7,227 bases of DNA, taken from positions 1 to 7,227 of the forward strand of contig CATJZR010000124.1 in NCBI GenBank assembly GCA_949745625.1. The letters are read 5' to 3'. The stretch comes from an uncultured Eubacteriales bacterium. Lineage in GTDB: Bacteria; Bacillota; Clostridia; Christensenellales; Borkfalkiaceae. The translations under genes and the position numbers were made by a program. How positions within the stretch are numbered: position 1 is the stretch's first letter; every line of letters begins with the position of its first letter. Positions 6,201 through 7,227 of the stretch are shown here, piece by piece. The notes under the pieces are model-generated. The model saw nothing but the letters and a program-made list of their open reading frames with translations. It did no database searches and was not told the origin of the DNA.

Positions 6201-7227
6201 ACGAAAGCATGAAAACCGCTTCCGTAACCTACGTTACCGAAGGCAGGGTGGAAAACGAGCTGTACTTTACTGTAAAGGACGCCTCGGGCGAGCCTGTGAC
6301 CGATAATTACGATATAAGCTACGAATACGGTGAAATTTTTGTAACGCAAAGACCGGTTACGCTGACCACGGCGACGTCTTCTAAAGAGTTCGACGGCGAG
6401 TCGTATTGCGACGATAGCTATACGTTAACGGACGGTTCGCTTGTGGACGGACATTCCGTTGTGGTAGCTGAATCGGTTTTCGTTCTGTTTGTGACGGAAG
6501 GTGAGGTTAAAAACGAAGTTTCTTACGCGATATTTAAAGGACCCGATAAAAATCTTACCGAAAACTATGCAATAAGTTATGTTTACGGCTATATAAGCGT
6601 AACTGTGCGTTACGTTAAAATAACCACGCACAGCGGCAACTGGATTTACGACGGCGACACACACGCCAATACAGACTATTCCGACGAACACCTTTCCGAC
6701 GTTTCGTTTGAAGACGGCGCATTAAACGGCATGCCCGACAATAAGGCGGGGCTAGTGCTCGGGCATAAGCTCGTTGCGACGAAGTTTACCGAAGTTACCG
6801 ACTATACCGAAACAGCCGTACCGAATGCGGTCGAGTATGTTGTCGAAAACGAAGAAATAGACAAAAACTATTATCTGCACATAGTTGCGGGCGAGCTTTC
6901 GATAAATAAACGCCCTGTAAAGATTATTACGCCGACGGCGGAAAAGGTTTACGACGGCGACGCTTTCAGTTGCACGGATGGCTGGAAAGACGAAGGCGTG
7001 GGGCTTGACGTCGGACTTGTTAAAGAGCATAGGCTCGGTTTAAAGCTTTCTGGCGGCGTGCCCGTTCTCGTAACCTCGATAACGGACGTAAAGTTGCTTG
7101 ACGGCGAGATTATCGGCGTTGAAAACGCAGTAGAGTATGACGTTTACGACGGACAGACAGTTGTTTCCGAAAACTACGCGATAGAGTACGAGTACGGTAC
7201 GCTTAAACGCACGCCCCGCCCGATAAC
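3251..7227 (+). CDS. Giant YDG-repeat surface protein, 3' partial (at least 1325 aa)
   Basis: The frame is open from ATG 3251 to the window edge: 1325 whole codons and two bases, with no stop. Residues 1-25 are a basic cytoplasmic tail (K10, K12, R13, K18, R23, R25). Residues 26-44 are a hydrophobic, alanine-rich membrane segment with no clean signal-peptidase site. Residues 51-133 are a diverged YG-type module (K-I-V-Y-G-D-N, A-G-R-Y-L-V-R). Residue 134 starts a second one (A-V-Y-G-E-L), and regular YDG modules follow from residue 215. Most later modules end in N-Y-[DAN]-[IL]-x-Y-x-Y-G-x-[LI]-x-[VI] and restart with K-R-P or a variant. No enzyme motif appears. It is likely an N-terminally tethered extracellular stalk, paralogous in architecture to the preceding gene 27 nt upstream and probably in the same operon. 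The C-terminus, where an anchor or functional head might lie, is not visible. Confidence 0.9.
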   Translation, partial: MISYDTYQNKIKRVAAVKNFIVRFRALFISLFAALIALAAAFVFTKGIITQDVVLPEKIVYGDNYAQNIQRPKALFSNANYQFARDEQSRQAEEVVWTDEIPSLAGRYLVRTVTDKAFGKSYGEPKSFEIEALPVEFVVLSDSAVYGELPSKFEFASVNGDRVVRDGAIVDYVNPENVVTAIKGASFRILDKSGNDVTFCYNVSVPEKEITLLPRSITLTPLSLSVTYDGNGVEYGGALEEASIAALNGDSATIFTRLYDAAGNAVEGAPVNAGSYSVRVDSDRTVIMNGTADVTKHYAVSYGAATVSVARRPVTFVTQSASKVYDGEPIVRDEVTSANLVEGHTFTQSATAAPAADAGTYTNGYECSIFASDGSCVDGNYDVSYDYGVLEIAKRPLTVTTRDIEKTYDGAALCGTVRDYSIEGELVGGHAHEIFSAASISGVAESGAKNAIRIILYDDDGRFVSQNYDIKYIYGTMTVMPREISITTASGSWIYDGADHCAPEIAEIGGAKLAAGEEVTSVTGTRVVYFSEVAVKNELTFTIHNGVNDVTANYAIDFIYGTLTIEKRPLVITTPSITKIYDGAWLYGTDGETVADNLAEYDKLKETDGIPRILDCGTLENAIEFTVDSGRMSSYYDVTDCYVIEYEYGNLEVLRRDITIRTQDANKYYDGAPLSGDSVAPVVDNLVAGEECVPCETVTITDAGELSNTTHYKIFRTYDFHAVGDYGDETTANYNISYEYGKLTVDKRIVMVATATASREYDGTPFTCTDWEIILIGDEASPSFGLLENHTLTVDENVVPASVTGVAEGEVENRVSYLVKCGNDDVSANYTLAYIYGKISVTARNVLVITGSGEWVYNAHDYSNPTAQTSHVLNDGWFEDGEKDFVLDHTLALSKLFTVQAAGTHPNECEYTVKNASGDDVSVNYNLIRQFGSLVIKPRPLIITTHDGNDVYDDEPFEYVHATPEAFDAAAERGICPDHQIIHDESMKTASVTYVTEGRVENELYFTVKDASGEPVTDNYDISYEYGEIFVTQRPVTLTTATSSKEFDGESYCDDSYTLTDGSLVDGHSVVVAESVFVLFVTEGEVKNEVSYAIFKGPDKNLTENYAISYVYGYISVTVRYVKITTHSGNWIYDGDTHANTDYSDEHLSDVSFEDGALNGMPDNKAGLVLGHKLVATKFTEVTDYTETAVPNAVEYVVENEEIDKNYYLHIVAGELSINKRPVKIITPTAEKVYDGDAFSCTDGWKDEGVGLDVGLVKEHRLGLKLSGGVPVLVTSITDVKLLDGEIIGVENAVEYDVYDGQTVVSENYAIEYEYGTLKRTPRPI
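3326..3382 (+). other. N-terminal membrane segment of the second repeat protein
   Basis: Residues 26-44 (A-L-F-I-S-L-F-A-A-L-I-A-L-A-A-A-F-V-F) form one helix-length hydrophobic run. A 25-residue tail with six basic residues precedes it, predicting N-in, C-out. The long tail and lack of an A-x-A site just after the core favour a signal anchor over a cleaved signal peptide. Confidence 0.85.
3401..3892 (+). repeat. Two diverged YG-type modules before the regular array
   Basis: Residues 51-133 and 134-214 have the length of one module each but carry K-I-V-Y-G-D-N and S-A-V-Y-G-E-L where later modules have K-x-Y-D-G. The first has W-T-D-E-I-P-x-x-A-G-R-Y-L-V-R and ends in F-E-I-E, reminiscent of MBG (YGX-type) modules. 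The second retains a closing loop S-G-N-D-V-T-x-C-Y-N. They may form a membrane-proximal base that differs from the distal stalk. Boundaries are approximate. Confidence 0.65.
3893..7227 (+). repeat. Array of 12 YDG modules plus start of a 13th in the second repeat protein
   Basis: Module starts are nt 3893, 4184, 4433, 4694, 4952, 5216, 5492, 5780, 6065, 6350, 6608 and 6911, with the next beginning at 7217 (R-P-I). Lengths are 97, 83, 87, 86, 88, 92, 96, 95, 95, 86, 101 and 102 residues. Nine carry strict Y-D-G; the exceptions are Y-N-A (5780), Y-D-D (6065) and F-D-G (6350). Common elements in order are R-P-[LV]-x-[IV]-T-T, K-x-Y-D-G, a G-H or similar turn, G-x-V-x-N-x-[LV]-x-[FY]-x-[VI], a D-[DV]-x-x-N-Y loop and Y-x-Y-G-x-[LI]-x-[IV]. 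The units match what I know of the Pfam YDG domain. DNA copies are diverged, so the array is old rather than freshly expanded. Confidence 0.85.

Noticed and set aside
3914..7030. Several antisense open frames of 85-164 codons opposite the second repeat gene, and similar ones opposite the first.
   Set aside because: They lie wholly inside long, clearly coding sense frames and give low-complexity V/R/A/Y-rich peptides that repeat because the sense modules repeat. They are shadows of the repeats.
350..7227. The repeats as a recent tandem DNA duplication, a CRISPR-like array or mobile-element copies.
   Set aside because: Units are about 240-305 bp, coding throughout, and similar at protein level only. 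There are no identical direct repeats with unique spacers, no terminal inverted repeats and no transposase.

Overview
The window carries three same-strand coding regions packed head to tail, and two of them code for giant surface-type repeat proteins. (1) At nt 2-229 is the 3' end of a gene that begins outside the window. Its 75 visible residues look intracellular, possibly the tail of a McrB-like AAA+ ATPase (weak recognition). (2) At nt 242-3223 is a complete 993-residue protein with an N-terminal membrane segment and about 11 tandem modules of 79-93 residues. (3) From nt 3251 to the window edge is a second, larger protein of at least 1325 residues, open at the 3' end. It has its own N-terminal membrane segment, one degenerate leading module, a second diverged module, and then 12 more regular modules plus the start of the next.

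The modules are recognisable by an early Tyr-Asp-Gly motif (as in K-x-Y-D-G), a central G-H, and a closing D-V-T-x-N-Y ... G-x-L-x-V-x-K-R-P strand. These are hallmarks of the YDG / MBG (YGX-type) Ig-like beta-sandwich families of bacterial surface proteins. The likely picture is two long, non-enzymatic beta-rich stalks or fibres held at the outer face of the cytoplasmic membrane by their N-termini. No adhesive head, enzyme domain, LPXTG or C-terminal membrane anchor is visible, and the C-terminus of the second protein is not in the window.

Organism: a strong AGGAGG Shine-Dalgarno, tight gene packing, standard code, intermediate GC and giant YDG/MBG-type proteins suggest an uncultured Bacillota (Clostridia), possibly gut-associated. 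This is inference from style, not from a marker gene.

Layout: gaps are 12 nt between genes 1 and 2 and 27 nt between genes 2 and 3. There is no terminator-like hairpin or room for a separate promoter, so the three genes are probably one transcript. No tRNA, rRNA, CRISPR, mobile element or attachment site was seen, and no stretch over 300 nt lacks a gene. The most interesting points are the tandem pairing of two giant repeat proteins, the gene-specific signatures of their modules, a Trp-containing module subtype shared by both genes, and the apparent co-transcription with a probable cytoplasmic protein.
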